Below are positions 1 to 12,148 of a stretch of DNA of 64,000 nt, in pieces. How positions within the stretch are numbered: the stretch's first letter is position 1; the number at the start of each line of letters is the position of its first letter. Made by a program: the position numbers and the translations under genes. The notes beneath the pieces are model-generated. The model had not been told where the DNA came from and did not search any database. It worked only from the letters and a program-made list of their open reading frames with translations. The DNA is from Brachynemurus nebulosus (lineage: Eukaryota > Arthropoda > Insecta > Neuroptera > Myrmeleontidae), in NCBI GenBank assembly GCA_035578155.1, contig JAPWDM010000065.1:506001-570000 (forward strand). Direction: 5' to 3'.

Positions 1-475
1 CGCGAGAACTCTTGATGTAATTTCGTACGGTAACCAGTTTTGTCCGTTTCAAGTTTAGTAACTTGGAAGTATGTGCGTACGATGAATTCATTCAGTTCAT
101 CTCTCCATTGCATACGCACACGCTTCCTACCAGCTTTAGTGGTCCCCAAAGGATGCTCCGAGGAAACACTTAAAGTCGGCTGAGCCAAAGGTGTTGGAGG
201 CTCTGTAAGTAGGGCAGTAGTAGTTTGGCTGAAGGTGTCGTTACAGCTGACAGGTGGCTGCCTAGAACCCAACCTGTCGTCACCGTGATCTGTGAGCTGT
301 CATATTCAGTGGTGACCCTGATGCGCTCGGTCGCTCCACTGGCAGCGGCAGTTTTCCGAGGCCTTTTTCTTATTTGCTCCATCCTAATGGGTTGTCCTTT
401 TAGTCGCCTTTTACGACAAGCAGGACTTACTGTGGGCAAATTCTGCAAAGTGAAGCCCCCACCCACAGGGCGTTT
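1..475 (-). pseudogene. 5' part of a non-LTR retrotransposon ORF, running off the window
   Basis: Read on the minus strand, the segment starts next to a (TAA)n-like run, with a short GC-rich leader (CGCCCTGTGGGTGGGGG) and then an open frame rich in Arg, Thr and Pro. After one frameshift near position 250 it continues into a charged domain with residues such as WRDELNEFIVRTYF and TDKTGYRTKLHQEF close to the window edge. This resembles the N-terminal region that precedes the reverse transcriptase in a widespread class of arthropod LINE ORFs; that comparison is from memory of the family and is not proved here. The catalytic domains would lie outside the window. The frameshift says this copy is dead. 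It could alternatively be a fragment of a different multicopy gene. Confidence 0.5.
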
Positions 476-520
476 ATTATTATTATCATTATTATCATTA
501 TTATTATTATTATAATTAAT
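476..520. repeat. (TTA)n microsatellite
   Basis: Imperfect TTA/TCA triplet run directly abutting the LINE fragment. The sense strand of that fragment therefore begins next to a (TAA)n tract, the same arrangement as in the LINE array at 34982-55953. Confidence 0.85.
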
Positions 521-726
521 TATTAAAAATTTCAGAAAATGTGAAGTTGGTACCCCTTTTTTAGAATTTTGCAATTTCTTGTATGCATTTGTTTGTTCAT
601 TGTGAGTCCAAGATTTTCGATTTTCGTTTATCCACATGCCAGTTCAAAATTGTAAGCGAAAAACATTTTGTAGTGGACTATTGCTCTGAACAAAAACAGA
701 CGGTAAGAAGTCCTGTACAAACGACT
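521..726. other. Non-coding spacer
   Basis: AT-rich sequence without a supported gene. Its last 14 bases (713-726, CTGTACAAACGACT) nearly match the 14 bases following the next element. Confidence 0.5.
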
Positions 727-2549
727 AAAGGGCATAGCCGGGTAAGATTGGGAAAACGGCCCTTGACGCAAAATTGATTGTTCTTATAGGAAATAATACT
801 TCTTAGCCCCAGATACATTCCTGCCAAATTTCAACCCTCTGAGGCTAACAGTTTAAGAATACACAAACAGACAAAAATTTTCAAAAAAATTTTTTTTTAC
901 GAAATTACTGAGCCGATTTATTTGAGTTTAATATATATTGTGTACCCACCTTAGGCAAAGTAATAAAAAAAAATTAACGTTAAATCCCTTTATTATACTA
1001 AATTTTTTAAATTTTTAAATTTAAGTAAATTTTTTTTGGCACTTACCCGTTAGCGACACCCACCATTTTTTGTTCAATAGTATGTCTCTTAGTACTCTAT
1101 AACATATATTTTTATGGAAAAATTTTAGTTGGTAGAACATAGTAATATTTCAATACAAATGGATACCATGTTAGGTACTACATATATTACTTATGTATAA
1201 AAAGGGCTATAAAATAAAATATCTACCCTATTTCTAAAATAATACAATTACATACGTTCATAACTACGATAAACTAGTTTAAATTTACTCAAGTCCAACA
1301 CTACCTGCCGTTTGTCTTTTTTTTATTAATAAAACAAAATAGATATTGATTTCTCTTTTGTTAGAGTTGTTTTCTTTGTAAGACGTCAAGTCAAACTTTA
1401 TTAGGTCATACACCACGTATTACGACGTCAACAATTTCATACAAAATTTATTAGCTGTCAAAATAGTATACCAGTTGGTCATTTCGCTATAATTCCCCAT
1501 GACCCGTCATCGTGTTAACAGAAAAAGACAAACAGCAGATAAAGCTAGACGTTTGTCTAAGCTTGTTTCTCGTTATTATGAACGTATATAATTTTATTAC
1601 AGAAAAAATCTACTTTCTGCACCTCCTTAGGAAGTGCAACAAAAACATCAAGTGAGAGGGTCTGTTCAAGTTAGTTATATGTACCTACATGTAATTTACC
1701 TACATATTTTTATAACTACAACAAGTTTTGTTATTACTATACATTGTTGAAGTTCTTTGTTCCAATCTATTAAGTTAATGTTTATTATTATTAAAACAAT
1801 ATAACATTTAAAATGTATTATTATGTAATTTTAATTAGTAAGTATGCTGAGATAATTGTGTTGATTTCATTCAAATCTTCAGATTCATGGTAAAATTAAC
1901 CTTGAAAATTATTTTTTAACAAGTTAAAACATATTTTTTTATAACAAGTCAAAATATAAATTTTTTTAGACCGTCACAGGAACTCCAAGGACTGCAACTC
2001 AGGGGGGAAGAGAACATTTTATTGCACTCCTCAGAGTTCTACTGTGTTTTAGAAATCAGGCAGATGCTTTACTTTATGGTCCTTTTTATACATAAGTAAT
2101 ATATGTAGTACCGAACATAACATGCATTTGTATTGAAATATTACTATGTTCTACCACCTAAAATTTTTCCGTAAAAATATATGTTATAGAGTACTAAGAG
2201 ACATACTATTGAACAAAAATGGTGGGTGTCGCTAACGTGTAATGCCAAAAAAAAATTTAATTAAATTTAAAAATTAAAAAAAAATAGTATAATAAAGGGA
2301 TATAACGTTAATTCTTTTTTTATTACTTTGCCTAAGGTGGGCACACAATATATATTAAACTCAAATAAATTGGCTCAGAAATTCGTAAAAAATTTTTTTT
2401 TTAATTTTTGTCTGTTTATGTATTCATAAACTATTAGTCTCAGAGGGTTGGGCACGAATGTATCTGGGGCTAAGAATTATTATTTCCTATAAAAACAATC
2501 AATTTTGCGTCAAGGGCCGTTTCGCCTATCTTACCCGGCTATGCCCTTT
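727..2549. mobile_element. DNA element with ~470-bp terminal inverted repeats
   Basis: The arms 727-1206 and 2081-2549 are inverted copies of each other with scattered differences; the outermost bases read AAAGGGCATAGCCGGGTAAG on each strand. The arms share long recognisable blocks, for example the segment around GGTGGGTGTCGCTAACG and that around CTCAGAGGGTTG. The 870-bp middle has no transposase; the only open frame with any character is a 30-codon, Arg/Lys-rich one at 1499-1591 (begins MTRHRVNRKRQ) which I cannot assign. Immediate flanks CTGTACAAACGACT and CTGGACAAACAACT match at 12 of 14 positions and could be a target duplication. Superfamily unknown. Confidence 0.7.
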
Positions 2550-3599
2550 CTGGACAAACAACTGAAGTCCTAGACAATTGAAAAATTCGACTTCTCAAAA
2601 CGTTTTTAGTAAATATTTTGTACTTTGGTTAAAACAGACATTTTACTAACCAAAGTTTATAACCTAGATATTTAGAAAGGAAAATACTAATTACTATTTA
2701 CATAATAGTTTAATAGCTTTTAATAGTTTCTCATAATAAGTCCCTTCACGTAAAATATATTGATTCTTACAAATCACAATAAATTACAGAATATGAATAT
2801 CTCAATATCTGGATAAGTCCATTTCAAATTTTAAATCAATTCAATTTGTCAAATTTTAAGTCAAATTTTAAAATAAGTTCAGTCGGTCTTTGTTTTCAAA
2901 TTCAGTAAAGAATAAAAAATATTAATCTCTCCCTAGTTCTTGTGACAATAGGCAAAAATTGGCACAGCCGACATCTGGACCGGTCTAGGTCTTTGGAGAT
3001 ATTGGAAGTGAGACATCCGCGTCGCGAAAAAAAACTTGGCATCGCGGGAGTAACATTTCTAATGGACGTGTGATACTAAGTACGAACACTAGCACCATAC
3101 TATCCAATCTAAGACATCGTGTCGAGAGACGCATGGCATATGGGAAGATAAAAAGGTGACGATTATCTTGGGGCATCAAGTTGAACCTCATTGTGTCACA
3201 GATACTCTGCTAACACGTCTGCATTTCGTGGGAACAAGAATAAATATTTAAAAAAATATACAAATACATCTGACGCCTCCACTTGTGGTCGTCTTAAGGA
3301 AACTAGTGGTGGCTCCTTTAGTGGTACTCCCGTTAGCTAGAATAAATTTGTGGGAGAGTTGACATCGAAAATCTGGATACTCGCAGGAGACCATACCGCC
3401 TGCTCTTGTTTCGTGCAGGAGATTCAGAACGACTGGAGACACGCCTGAAAAAGTTAAGAGTCAAGCAAAAAAAACAAGGAGATCCAAGGTTTTACAATCT
3501 GGGCTCATTGTCTGCAAATGAAATTCCAAATGTAATGGTAAAGGAGGGTGCTGAAATCCAAGTAATTGATATCAGTTCCCTCCCTAGTTTTAACAGGTT
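2517..3599 (+). repeat. Left arm of a ~1.08-kb inverted duplication
   Basis: This arm is repeated in reverse at 6196-7273. It begins inside the right terminal repeat of the preceding element, so both arms carry about 33 bp of that element's end, and it stops at CCTAGTTTTAACA. The arms differ by point changes, small indels and one ~54-bp segment present only in the right arm. Divergence suggests an old event rather than an assembly error. Confidence 0.8.
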
Positions 3600-3627
3600 T
3601 TTGGTTTGGTTCCCTAGTCACTTGTAA
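3406..3627 (+). pseudogene. Unassigned coding-like remnant in the inverted duplication
   Basis: An open stretch of 73 codons with a protein-like composition (for example ETRLKKLRVKQKKQ and PRFYNLGSL). The mirrored copy in the right arm carries an extra A in the equivalent of 3518-3525 and is frameshifted, so the frame is not maintained. It may be an exon or element fragment carried along by the duplication. I do not recognise the family and assign no function. Confidence 0.2.
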
Positions 3628-5307
3628 ATATATGCTTCTTTTGAGATTTTTCCATCATTCTAAGCGTAAAAAATATGACCTTGAAATTTTAGGATTGAAC
3701 AGACAGGGTCTTACAGTTGTAGAAACACTTTGAGACTATTTTTTTTTTAAAATCTCATAGTTTTTTACCCCCTTTTATTAAACATCGAGTTTAAAAAAGG
3801 AAATTTTCAGACTATACGGAAAAAAAAATCATCAATGATTAATTTAGTCACTTCTAAAGATCAAATGAGTTATTTATTGTTGAGAGATGGGGTATGTTGT
3901 AGATACATAAATAACTGAGAGTAAGGGGTGTTGTGGGTGATGGGTCTTGCTTTAAATCAAATGTCCGCTACAAAATAAGGCTTGAGTATTTTAAATCACT
4001 CACAGTTACTTCTACTAATGTAAGATACTTTGAATTATTTTATAATATTATGCACAAATTCGCTACCAATAAAACATAATAATAAATCTACATCGTCTTC
4101 TAGTTTTTTTTTTTTTAATTAAAAGCAATTTTTTTAAATGTTGTACCAATGGAGAGACTGGTTTTGTAAAGTGTGGTTTTCTAAGACAAAAACTCAAAAC
4201 TCTTTCCTAATTAATAATGAAGCAAAGTGGATTTAGTGGATTTATAATGTACGCAGAAATCTAGAACAAAAATTTTAACCGCTAGCATATTTTCGGTAGC
4301 ACAAAAAATAAGTAATAAATATAAAGAATTCTTCTTAGGATGCAAAGAAAAATCAGTAGCAATCGTAGTGACACTGGAAACGAAAATTCCGATCCATTAT
4401 ATAACTCACTTTTATCTAAACCTCACAAAATATATATACACTTCCAAACTGTCTGATCCAGTTTCACATGCATAGTGAATAACATGTCATTCTAAAGATT
4501 TTAACCATATACAGATAATTATAAAGGTTGTGGATGTAAGCCGTAAGAAGCTGTAAGTAAAATCTCAAATGAATCAGATGAAAGCTACTGGAGTTATTCT
4601 GTCTACCGTTTCGGAAAACGTAGTTTCGAGAAAAACCCATGTAAGGTTTTAAAACGTGTTTATCGCTTTGTGTGTTTATACCTATCATTTTTGAGTTATT
4701 AATTTATGGAAATAGATCAAGTTGACAGATTTCCAATTATTGCGCACAGCGAAACGGCGTTTTTAAATGTTTCAACCACTTGAAGTCAAAAATCGTATTC
4801 AAAACGATTTTTAAAATATTTTCGACGTTACAATTTCTTTTGAATATTATTCTAGAGATGTTAATACATTATTTCAGCTAACAAAAAGAGGATCATTCTT
4901 TTTCCAATGTGATGTAATTTAAAAAAAAAAAATCCTAAAAATCTTTTTCAAAATATTGTTTTTAAAGTGAGGAATTTCTGAATTGTTATAATAGTTTTAT
5001 ATTAATTTTTTATATGAAACTCTCAAATCATACTTTACAAGTTATACATAAATATATAGCACAAATTATCGGTTAACTAACGGAGGATAAAGTTTGCCGT
5101 ACACACACTACTGATTGAGTTATTTATTCACTGTAGGTAACATTTTGTTTAAAATTGTTGATATTTACAAACTATAACATTTTGAATCAGATTACTACAA
5201 CTTCCTTAATACAAAATATTGAACGTTCAGATCGTATTGAACAGCACTTTATGTATAAATTCACTTCACACGCTTCCGGTGGTTAATAATTTGCATTTAT
5301 TTGTAGA
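3628..5307. other. Loop of the inverted duplication, no gene seen
   Basis: AT-rich, with several T and A runs; the longest open frames are short and without recognisable motifs. I see no RNA gene or clear repeat boundary here. Confidence 0.5.
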
Positions 5308-6200
5308 TTAAATATACCTAACAAGGAACGCTACAGAGGGTTATTCTGCGATTTCGTTCATTTTAAAATATAATGTAGTACTTGCAAAGTAACAAACATA
5401 TTTTAATTGTACCTGCCCAATCGCATATTTAGGGGGTAAAACACCCTTTCAAAAATTTGCTCAAAAATCATATTTTGGTATTTTTATCATACTAGCCCTT
5501 AAGCAATTTTGATGAAAACTGGTTAAAAATTTAGCTTGAGGTGACATTACTATAGAATTTTTTTTAATGGGGTCATAATTTTTAAGGAGTTAAAAGCCTT
5601 CAAGATTGGGGTTATTAAAAATTTTTCAGGAAAATCATAAATTCTTTAAAATCCTGTAAAAAGGTTACAAGTTATTAGTTACTAAATAATACATGTTACC
5701 CACTGTAATAGCGCGGGGTAACTGGAGGGGGGTGGGTTATGAGAGCTATATATAAGAATGAAATTTTTAACCAAAATTAACTATTTAGGATTTTATATTA
5801 GGATTAGTTAATTTTTGTTAAAAATTTCATTCTTATATATAGCTCTCATAACCCACCCCCCTCCAGTTACCCCGCGCCATTACAGTGGGTAACATGTATT
5901 ATTTAGTAACTAATAACTTGTAACCTTTTTACAGGATTTTAAAGAATTTATGATTTTCCTGAAAAATTTTTAATAACCACAATCTTGGGGGTTTTTAACT
6001 CCTTAAAAATTATGTGACCCCATTGAAAAAAATTCTATAGTAATGTCACCTCAAGCTAAACTTTTAACCAGTTTTCATCAAAATTGCTTAAGGGCTAGTA
6101 TGAAAAAAATACCAAAATATGATTTTTGAGCAAATTTTTGAAAGGGTGTTTTACCCCCTAAATATGCGATTGGTCAGGTACAATTAAAATATGTTTGTTA
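5308..6200. mobile_element. Fold-back (palindromic) repeat
   Basis: Arms at about 5393-5795 and 5805-6200 are near-perfect inverted copies separated by roughly 10 bases; the left side extends outward to about 5308. The right arm stops at TTTGTTA, where it meets the right arm of the larger inverted duplication with a TGTTA microhomology. Single-arm relatives occur at 9332-9475 and 10314-10800, so this is a dispersed family, not a one-off palindrome. No coding capacity. Confidence 0.8.
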
Positions 6201-7272
6201 AAACTAGGGAGGGAACTGATATCAATTACTTGGAGTTCAGCACCCTCCTTTACCATTACATTTGGAATTTTCATTTGCAGACAATGAGCCCAGATTGTAA
6301 AACCTTGGATCCCCTTGTTTTCTTTGCTTGACTCTTAACTTTTTCAGGCGTGTCTCTAGTCGTTCTGAATCTCCTGCATGAAACAAGAGCTGGCGGTATG
6401 GTCTGCTGCGAGTATCCAGATTTTCGATGTCAACTCTCCCACAAATTTATTCTGGCTAACGGGCTTTTCTTTCAAGAATTTCGTTCTAGCTTTGCAAGCC
6501 TGCGATGTTTCGGGAGTACCACTAAAGGAGCCACCACTAGTTTCCTTAAGACGACCACAAGTGGAGGCCTCAGATGTATTTGTATATTTTTTTAAATATT
6601 TATTTTTGTTCCCACGAAATGCAGACGTGTTAGCAGAGTATCTGTGACACAATGAGGTTCAACTTGATGCCCCAAGAGAATTGTCACCGTTTTATCTTCC
6701 CATATGCCATGCGTCTCTTGACACGATGTCTTAGATTGGATAGTATGGTGCTAGTGTTCGTACTTAGTATCACACGTCCATTAAAAATGTGAATCCCTAG
6801 ACCGGTCCAGATGTCGGCTGTGCCAATTTTTGCCTATTGTCACAAGAACTAGGGAGAGATTAAAATTTTTAATTCTTTACTGAATTTGAAACCAAAGACC
6901 GACTGAACTTATTTTAAAATTTGACTTAAAATTTGACAAATTGAATTGATTTAAAATTTGAAATGGACTTATCCAGACATTGAGATATTCATATTCTGTA
7001 ATTTATTGTGATTTGTAAGAATCAATATATTTTACGTGAAGAGACTTATTATGAGAAACTATATTAAAAGCTATTAAACTATTATGTAAACAGTAATTAG
7101 TATTATCCTTTCTAAATATCTAGGTTATAAACTTTGGTTAGTAAAATGTCTGTTTTAACCAAAGTACAAAATATTTACTAAAAACGTTTTGAGAAGTCGA
7201 ATTTTTCAATTGTCTAGGACTTCAGTTTTTTGTCCAGAAAGGGCATAGCCGGGTAAGATAGGCGAAACGGCC

Positions 7273-7273
<1 letters not shown>
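6196..7273 (-). repeat. Right arm of the ~1.08-kb inverted duplication
   Basis: Reverse copy of 2517-3599. It retains ~54 bp (around 6463-6516) missing from the left arm. It ends in 33 bp of the long-TIR element (GGGCATAGCCGGGTAAGATA, from 7242) and is then cut off by an (AT)n run. Open frames on both strands here are products of the duplicated sequence and show no family features. Confidence 0.8.
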
Positions 7274-7346
<73 letters not shown>

Positions 7347-7369
7347 GTGTGTGTGTGTGTGTGTGTGTC
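7274..7369. repeat. (AT)n then (GT)n microsatellite
   Basis: About 66 bases of alternating AT followed by a (GT)n run. The AT run replaces the interior of the truncated long-TIR element copy. Confidence 0.95.
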
Positions 7370-7689
7370 GCCACGATATTTTTCGACGTCAGCCAGACAC
7401 GTCGGATGCCCAGAATTAGGTTTTCTGGCCATTTTTTATCATTCGATCCTATCATAAGACAGTTCGATTTTTACATCCTTGAAATGACGAAAATAAATTA
7501 TGAAGAAATTGTTCTTATAATTTTCTTTCTATGTTAAATATTTTCCGAGAAAATTTTTTTATCACAAGATCTCGAAACTGGAAACTTCTAGCTTTAAACT
7601 GCTTTGCTTACGACTCCGATACGACCATTTTTCACGAAGATACAGCCATTCGAAAGCTCGCTAAAAATTTTGAATTTTTTTTGATCCTT

Positions 7690-8218
7690 TAATTATTTAG
7701 CTAGTGTAGAAGAGTAGAAAATTGGTTAAGAGTCAATAGCTGGAGCTTTGTTACGTTGTTGAGTGAAGAATGAAGACTGATATTGTAATTAAGTAGCATT
7801 ATGCTATCGGAAAACGGCTTGATAAAATTCTTTCATATTGGGAATCCATATATGTACATCTAGTGGTTGTATCTTCCCCGTAGTCCCTTAGGTATTATCA
7901 TGACTGTCATTTCTTTGCCCACAGTTGTCAATCCGTTAATGGTACGTACTCGAAGAATGTCCACTACACTAATTAAGAAAACACTTTTTTTACCGGCACT
8001 TGGCAAAAATGCTCTTTTATCAACATCTTGAAACTTAATTTATCTTTTTACCTGCATTTTCTTTCACTATTTCTGATTTCATAATACATGACATTTAATT
8101 ACAAACTGCAATCCTAGAGTTTTTCTCATAAAGCTACTTCAATTTTTCAAAACTATCTATTTCAAATCAAAGAATTACTATTTAACTTGATTTTTCCTAT
8201 ATTTTAAAAATTTTATAA
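7690..8218 (+). repeat. Dispersed repeat, copy 1, left part
   Basis: Matches 9820-10313 with moderate divergence (for example the block GTGGTTGTATCT.CCCCGTAGTCCC). It is interrupted at 8218 by a PIF/Harbinger element and resumes at 9332. No coding content. Confidence 0.75.
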
Positions 8219-9331
8219 AGGTACGAGTCGACTTGATACAATTGTAGCGCTACAAATCGTTTGTTGCGCTACAAATGTTGCAATAGTGTGTCCACTTAAA
8301 CACGTGTTTCGTGCTACATTTGTATCTGCAACATGGTATCGAGGATTTGTGATACAATTTGTTGCAATGTGTTCGATCAAGTATGTACACTAGCTGCAAC
8401 ATTTGTATCTCGATACATTTATTTATTTATTTTATTAAACGTTGCTAAGTTTTGTGTTGATATTTTATGTGTGTTGGTTAGTGACAAAAATGTCAGAAAT
8501 AAAATTGCGGCTGCTTTCGTTGTTATCGTGAATTTAAAAAGAAAACATTCCATTCAAAAACTTAAAAAAATATATTGGTACGAGATTGGAATGCGAAAAG
8601 CAAAATGGGTAAGGGGCTTATAATTAATTGATGACTGAATTACGAAATGGAGATCCTGATTTACATGAAAATTTTTTACACATGTCCGCAGTAGGTTTCA
8701 ATTATGTATTTGTTTATGTTAATTTCAGGCTAATTTCGGAAAAAATTAAAAACAGGATACACAAATGAGGAAAGCATACATATTTTTTAAAAAATTTTAT
8801 TACCCTAACCTTTTTATCAGATGGTTGAAATACCGTCATTTGCATTAAAATTTTATCACCCAAAATACCCGAACTTTTTAATAAAAAATTTCTTGGAAAT
8901 ACTTGTATGAATGTGCCATACGTTTTTAAGTAAAATTTATAGTTACTGAATTACTATTTAAACAGATCATATGGACCACTAGGGTTGTATAGAAACCACC
9001 CTGCTTGTTCAGTTTCAAAAAAGATGAAAAAATAAATGCATTGAATCCTATGCAATATAATTATATTAAATGTATATATACGTACTGTATATACTGTTGT
9101 TGCGAGCCATGTATCATGTGAAACAAACTAGGTTTGTTTCGTAGGATACATGCCTTGCAACAGAAAGAAACCTGTGTACACTGAACGTTGTATCGCATCA
9201 ACATTTGTATCGGTGCAACATGATACTTGTGTTGCACGGCATGTTTCATGGCTGTGTCCACAGGAAACATGTGTTGCAAGCATGTTGCGCTACAGTGTAG
9301 CGCTACAATTGTATCAAGTCGACTCGTACCT
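8219..9331 (+). mobile_element. PIF/Harbinger DNA element, 1.1 kb, degenerate
   Basis: The termini form a perfect 35-bp inverted repeat (8219-8253 and 9297-9331, starting AGGTACGAGTCGACTTGATA). A TAA trinucleotide flanks each end (8216-8218 and 9332-9334), the duplication size and sequence type expected for PIF/Harbinger. The related repeat at 10311-10313 is an empty site with a single TAA in identical context. Subterminal regions carry many short repeats of GTTGCGCTACA, TGTATC and GTTGCAA type. A piece of transposase remains inside (see 8531-8768); the catalytic part is gone. Confidence 0.88.
8531..8768 (+). pseudogene. PIF/Harbinger transposase N-terminal remnant
   Basis: Two adjoining frames give a basic stretch (IYWYEIGMRKAKWVRGL) and, after a frameshift near 8622, ELRNGDPDLHENFLHMS followed by a segment with LISEKIKNRIHK. 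Harbinger transposases begin with a tryptophan-rich basic segment, then a 'E-L-R-x-x-D-P-x-x-x-x-N-F-L-R-M' block and then a 'I-x-x-x-I-x-x-x-D-T' block, in that order and spacing, so the match is convincing at motif level. The DDE domain is absent. The frameshift and the stop at 8766-8768 make this a pseudogene. Confidence 0.7.
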
Positions 9332-9475
9332 TAATAGGGAAAATCCTAAATATTCAATTTTTGTTAAAAATTTTATTCTTATATACAGGCCCCCATAACC
9401 CCCCAGTTACGCCGCGCCATTACAGTGGGTAACACGTATTATTTATTAACTAACAACTTGTAGCCTTTTATTTAT
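9332..9475 (+). repeat. Dispersed repeat, copy 1, right part (truncated)
   Basis: Continuation of copy 1 after the Harbinger insertion; equivalent to 10314-10455 and to an arm of the fold-back at 5308-6200. It stops after CTTGTAGCC, so this copy is truncated. Confidence 0.7.
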
Positions 9476-9819
9476 TATTTTGAGTAGATGTTGCATAGTG
9501 GTACAGTAAACAGACGTTAAAGTGCTTCAATATATTTGTATTTTACAATGTAATTGTAAAATTTTATTGAGGTATTAAAAAATTTTAATTAGAACTATGG
9601 ATTATAATTTTCGCAGTAATGATATTCTTCAAAGAAGTGTTTTAAGCAGAGCGATTTCTTGTACCATTAACATTTTATAATAGATAATTCTTCACAACCT
9701 TCAATTTCGCATTTGGGGGACAAATTCACTTTGGAGAGCAAATGCAACTGGATTCTCAAATTTTTCTGGTCTTTTACTTATGTATCCGCTTTTGTACCAG
9801 GAATAACGGAATAAATTTT
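9476..9819. other. AT-rich spacer, nothing recognised
   Basis: No gene, RNA gene or element boundary supported. Confidence 0.4.
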
Positions 9820-10800
9820 GATATCGAGGAGAAGAAAACTAGTTATGAATCAATGATTGCAGCTTTATTATGTTGTTATTAGAATGAAGATTGATATCGT
9901 AATTTAGTAACATTATACTATCCAAAAAACCGCTTAATGAAATTCTTCCATATTTGGAATCCATATACCTCTAGTGGTTGTATCTCCCCCGTAGTCCCTT
10001 TAGGAATTATCATGACTGTTGTGTCTATTTCGGTAGGTGTTAATTCGTTAATAGTAGGTACTCGAAAAATGTCCACTCCACTAATTTACTGAAATGACAC
10101 TTTTTTACCAGCATTGGGCTAAAAATGCTCTTTTATCCACATCTTGAAACTTAATTTATCTTTTTACCTATATTTTCTTCCACAATTTCTGATTTCATAA
10201 TACATGCCACTTAAAAACTGTAATCCTAGATTTTCTCTCATAAAGCTATTTAATGTTTCAAAACTATCTATTTCAAGTCAATTGATTTTTAATATATTTT
10301 ATAAATTTTATAATAGGGAAAATCCTAAATAGTTAATTTTTGTTAAAAATTTCATTCTTATATACAGCGCGCATAACCCCTCCCTCCCCAGTTACGCTGC
10401 GCCATTACAGTGGGTAACACGTATTATTTAGTAAATAATAACTTGTAGACTTTTTACAGAATTATAAAGAATTTGAGCTATGAATTCCCTAAAAAATTTT
10501 TAATCAACACACTCTTAGGGGTGTTTAACCTCTTAAAAATTAAGTGATCTGAATGAAAAAAATTCTATAGTAATCTATAGTCTATAGTCTAATTCTATAG
10601 TCTTCACCAAAATTGCTTAGGGGCTACTATGAGAAAAATATCAAAATATGGTTTTTCAGAAAATTTTTGAAGGGGTGTTTTACCCCTAAATATGGGATTG
10701 GGCACGTACAATTAAAATATGTTTGTTACTTTGTCAAGTACTACAATATATCTTAAAATGAACGAAATCGCAGGGTAACACTTCTGTAATATTTCTTGTA
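9820..10800 (+). repeat. Dispersed repeat, copy 2, uninterrupted
   Basis: Left half matches 7690-8218, right half matches the fold-back arm at 5308-5795 in reverse. It shows that the two halves belong to one repeat family and supplies the empty target site for the Harbinger element. A short internal repeat of TCTATAG occurs around 10563-10600. Confidence 0.75.
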
Positions 10801-12146
10801 AGTTTAAAAGCATCTTATGAAATATGAGAATATTTTTCTTTGTCAATTTTCACTATGAATAAGATTTATCTTTTACTAGCTAGCTTCCGAGTAGTTAACT
10901 GTGAAACACTACCTTTTTTATTATAAGTTAGATGATGTCTATTGTACCATTTGGTTACGTAAATACAGGGCGTAATAACCCAGAGAGTATTAACACTAAA
11001 TTTTGGTGCAGGTAGACAGATATAAAGTTAAAAGAGAAATAAAATAAGAACAAATCAATTATTCCAAGAATACAACATCCAGAGCAAATCAAGAAGGTAC
11101 TGACAATAGAGAAAAACCTTTGTGGACCTCGAATAGGAAATTTTTAGAAGAAACAGTAATGGTGTTATGTGTGTACGAGATATTAAACTGATTGAAGATA
11201 TAATGAAGACAACCAATTAATGTAAAAATACTGTATCCTGAATAAATATGGAGGTAATTTAAATGGAACAATAAGGCTCAGCTTCAATAAAATGGATTAG
11301 AATTAAAATTAAAAATTAGAAAATATTTGTGAGCCAAAGACCATATAAGGAATGTTTATATAGATAGTATTTAAGTGTTGCATAACTGTATCTTCATTTG
11401 AGTTGAACCTTATGATGAGCTAATTACTCGAAAGCTAGCTAGTAAAAATAAATCTTATAACTCAAAGTAAAATATTGTCATATTTTATAAAATATGGATT
11501 TTCACAAAGTAAACCTTCAAAGTGTTAATTATTTAAAAATATTCATGCGTTTTGCATCTTACAGTTTTTATTGTGTCAAGTTATACATACAAGAATACGT
11601 ATTAATATATTATAAAAAAAAAAAAAAAGAAAAGAAAAAAAAAAACAAAAATAAAACATGATACCATGGAAATAATATTCCTAGATGACTGAAAATTTTA
11701 TTTAATTCTTTTTTTTTCTTCAATACATTAGGATATTTTTATCAGTATTACGTTTAGATTGCATTAAAATATTCAATAATAAATTATGTTAATAATTTTT
11801 TTTGTCATTTGTTACAAATAAATTGAAAATTAGAACTTGTCCGCGAAAGTTATATTTTGAATTTATAAGAACCCGAGTCAAGATTTTGACACTGCATTGA
11901 CTCTTCTAACATCTAAATGAGCCTATATTCACCCTAAGTGAACCTATATCGACTCTCAATGAATCTACAAACACAGTGTTTACAAATAATAACCCTATGT
12001 TGAAGCTACTTAACCGTCCACAAACCTATCTTAATGTTATTTAACACTTTATAAACAATTAAATATTAGCTCTGAGCAGGTTCGATGTAGTCTCAAAACA
12101 TTTTATTAGTTTAAAAAAATATATGGACAAAAATAATATACATATA
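10801..12146. other. AT-rich spacer, nothing recognised
   Basis: Includes an A-rich low-complexity tract at about 11608-11660. No coding or structural signal that I can support. Confidence 0.45.
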
Positions 12147-12148
12147 TA

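Noticed and set aside
727..2549. Polinton/Maverick or small virus with long terminal repeats
   Set aside because: Only 1.8 kb, no polymerase, integrase or capsid frame; the single 30-codon basic frame is not enough.
6350..6652. Overlapping open frames on both strands
   Set aside because: They lie in an arm of the inverted duplication; the mirrored copy does not preserve either frame and no family features are present.
7214..7455. Open frames with long Ile/Tyr runs on the minus strand
   Set aside because: Produced by translation of the (AT)n and (GT)n microsatellite.
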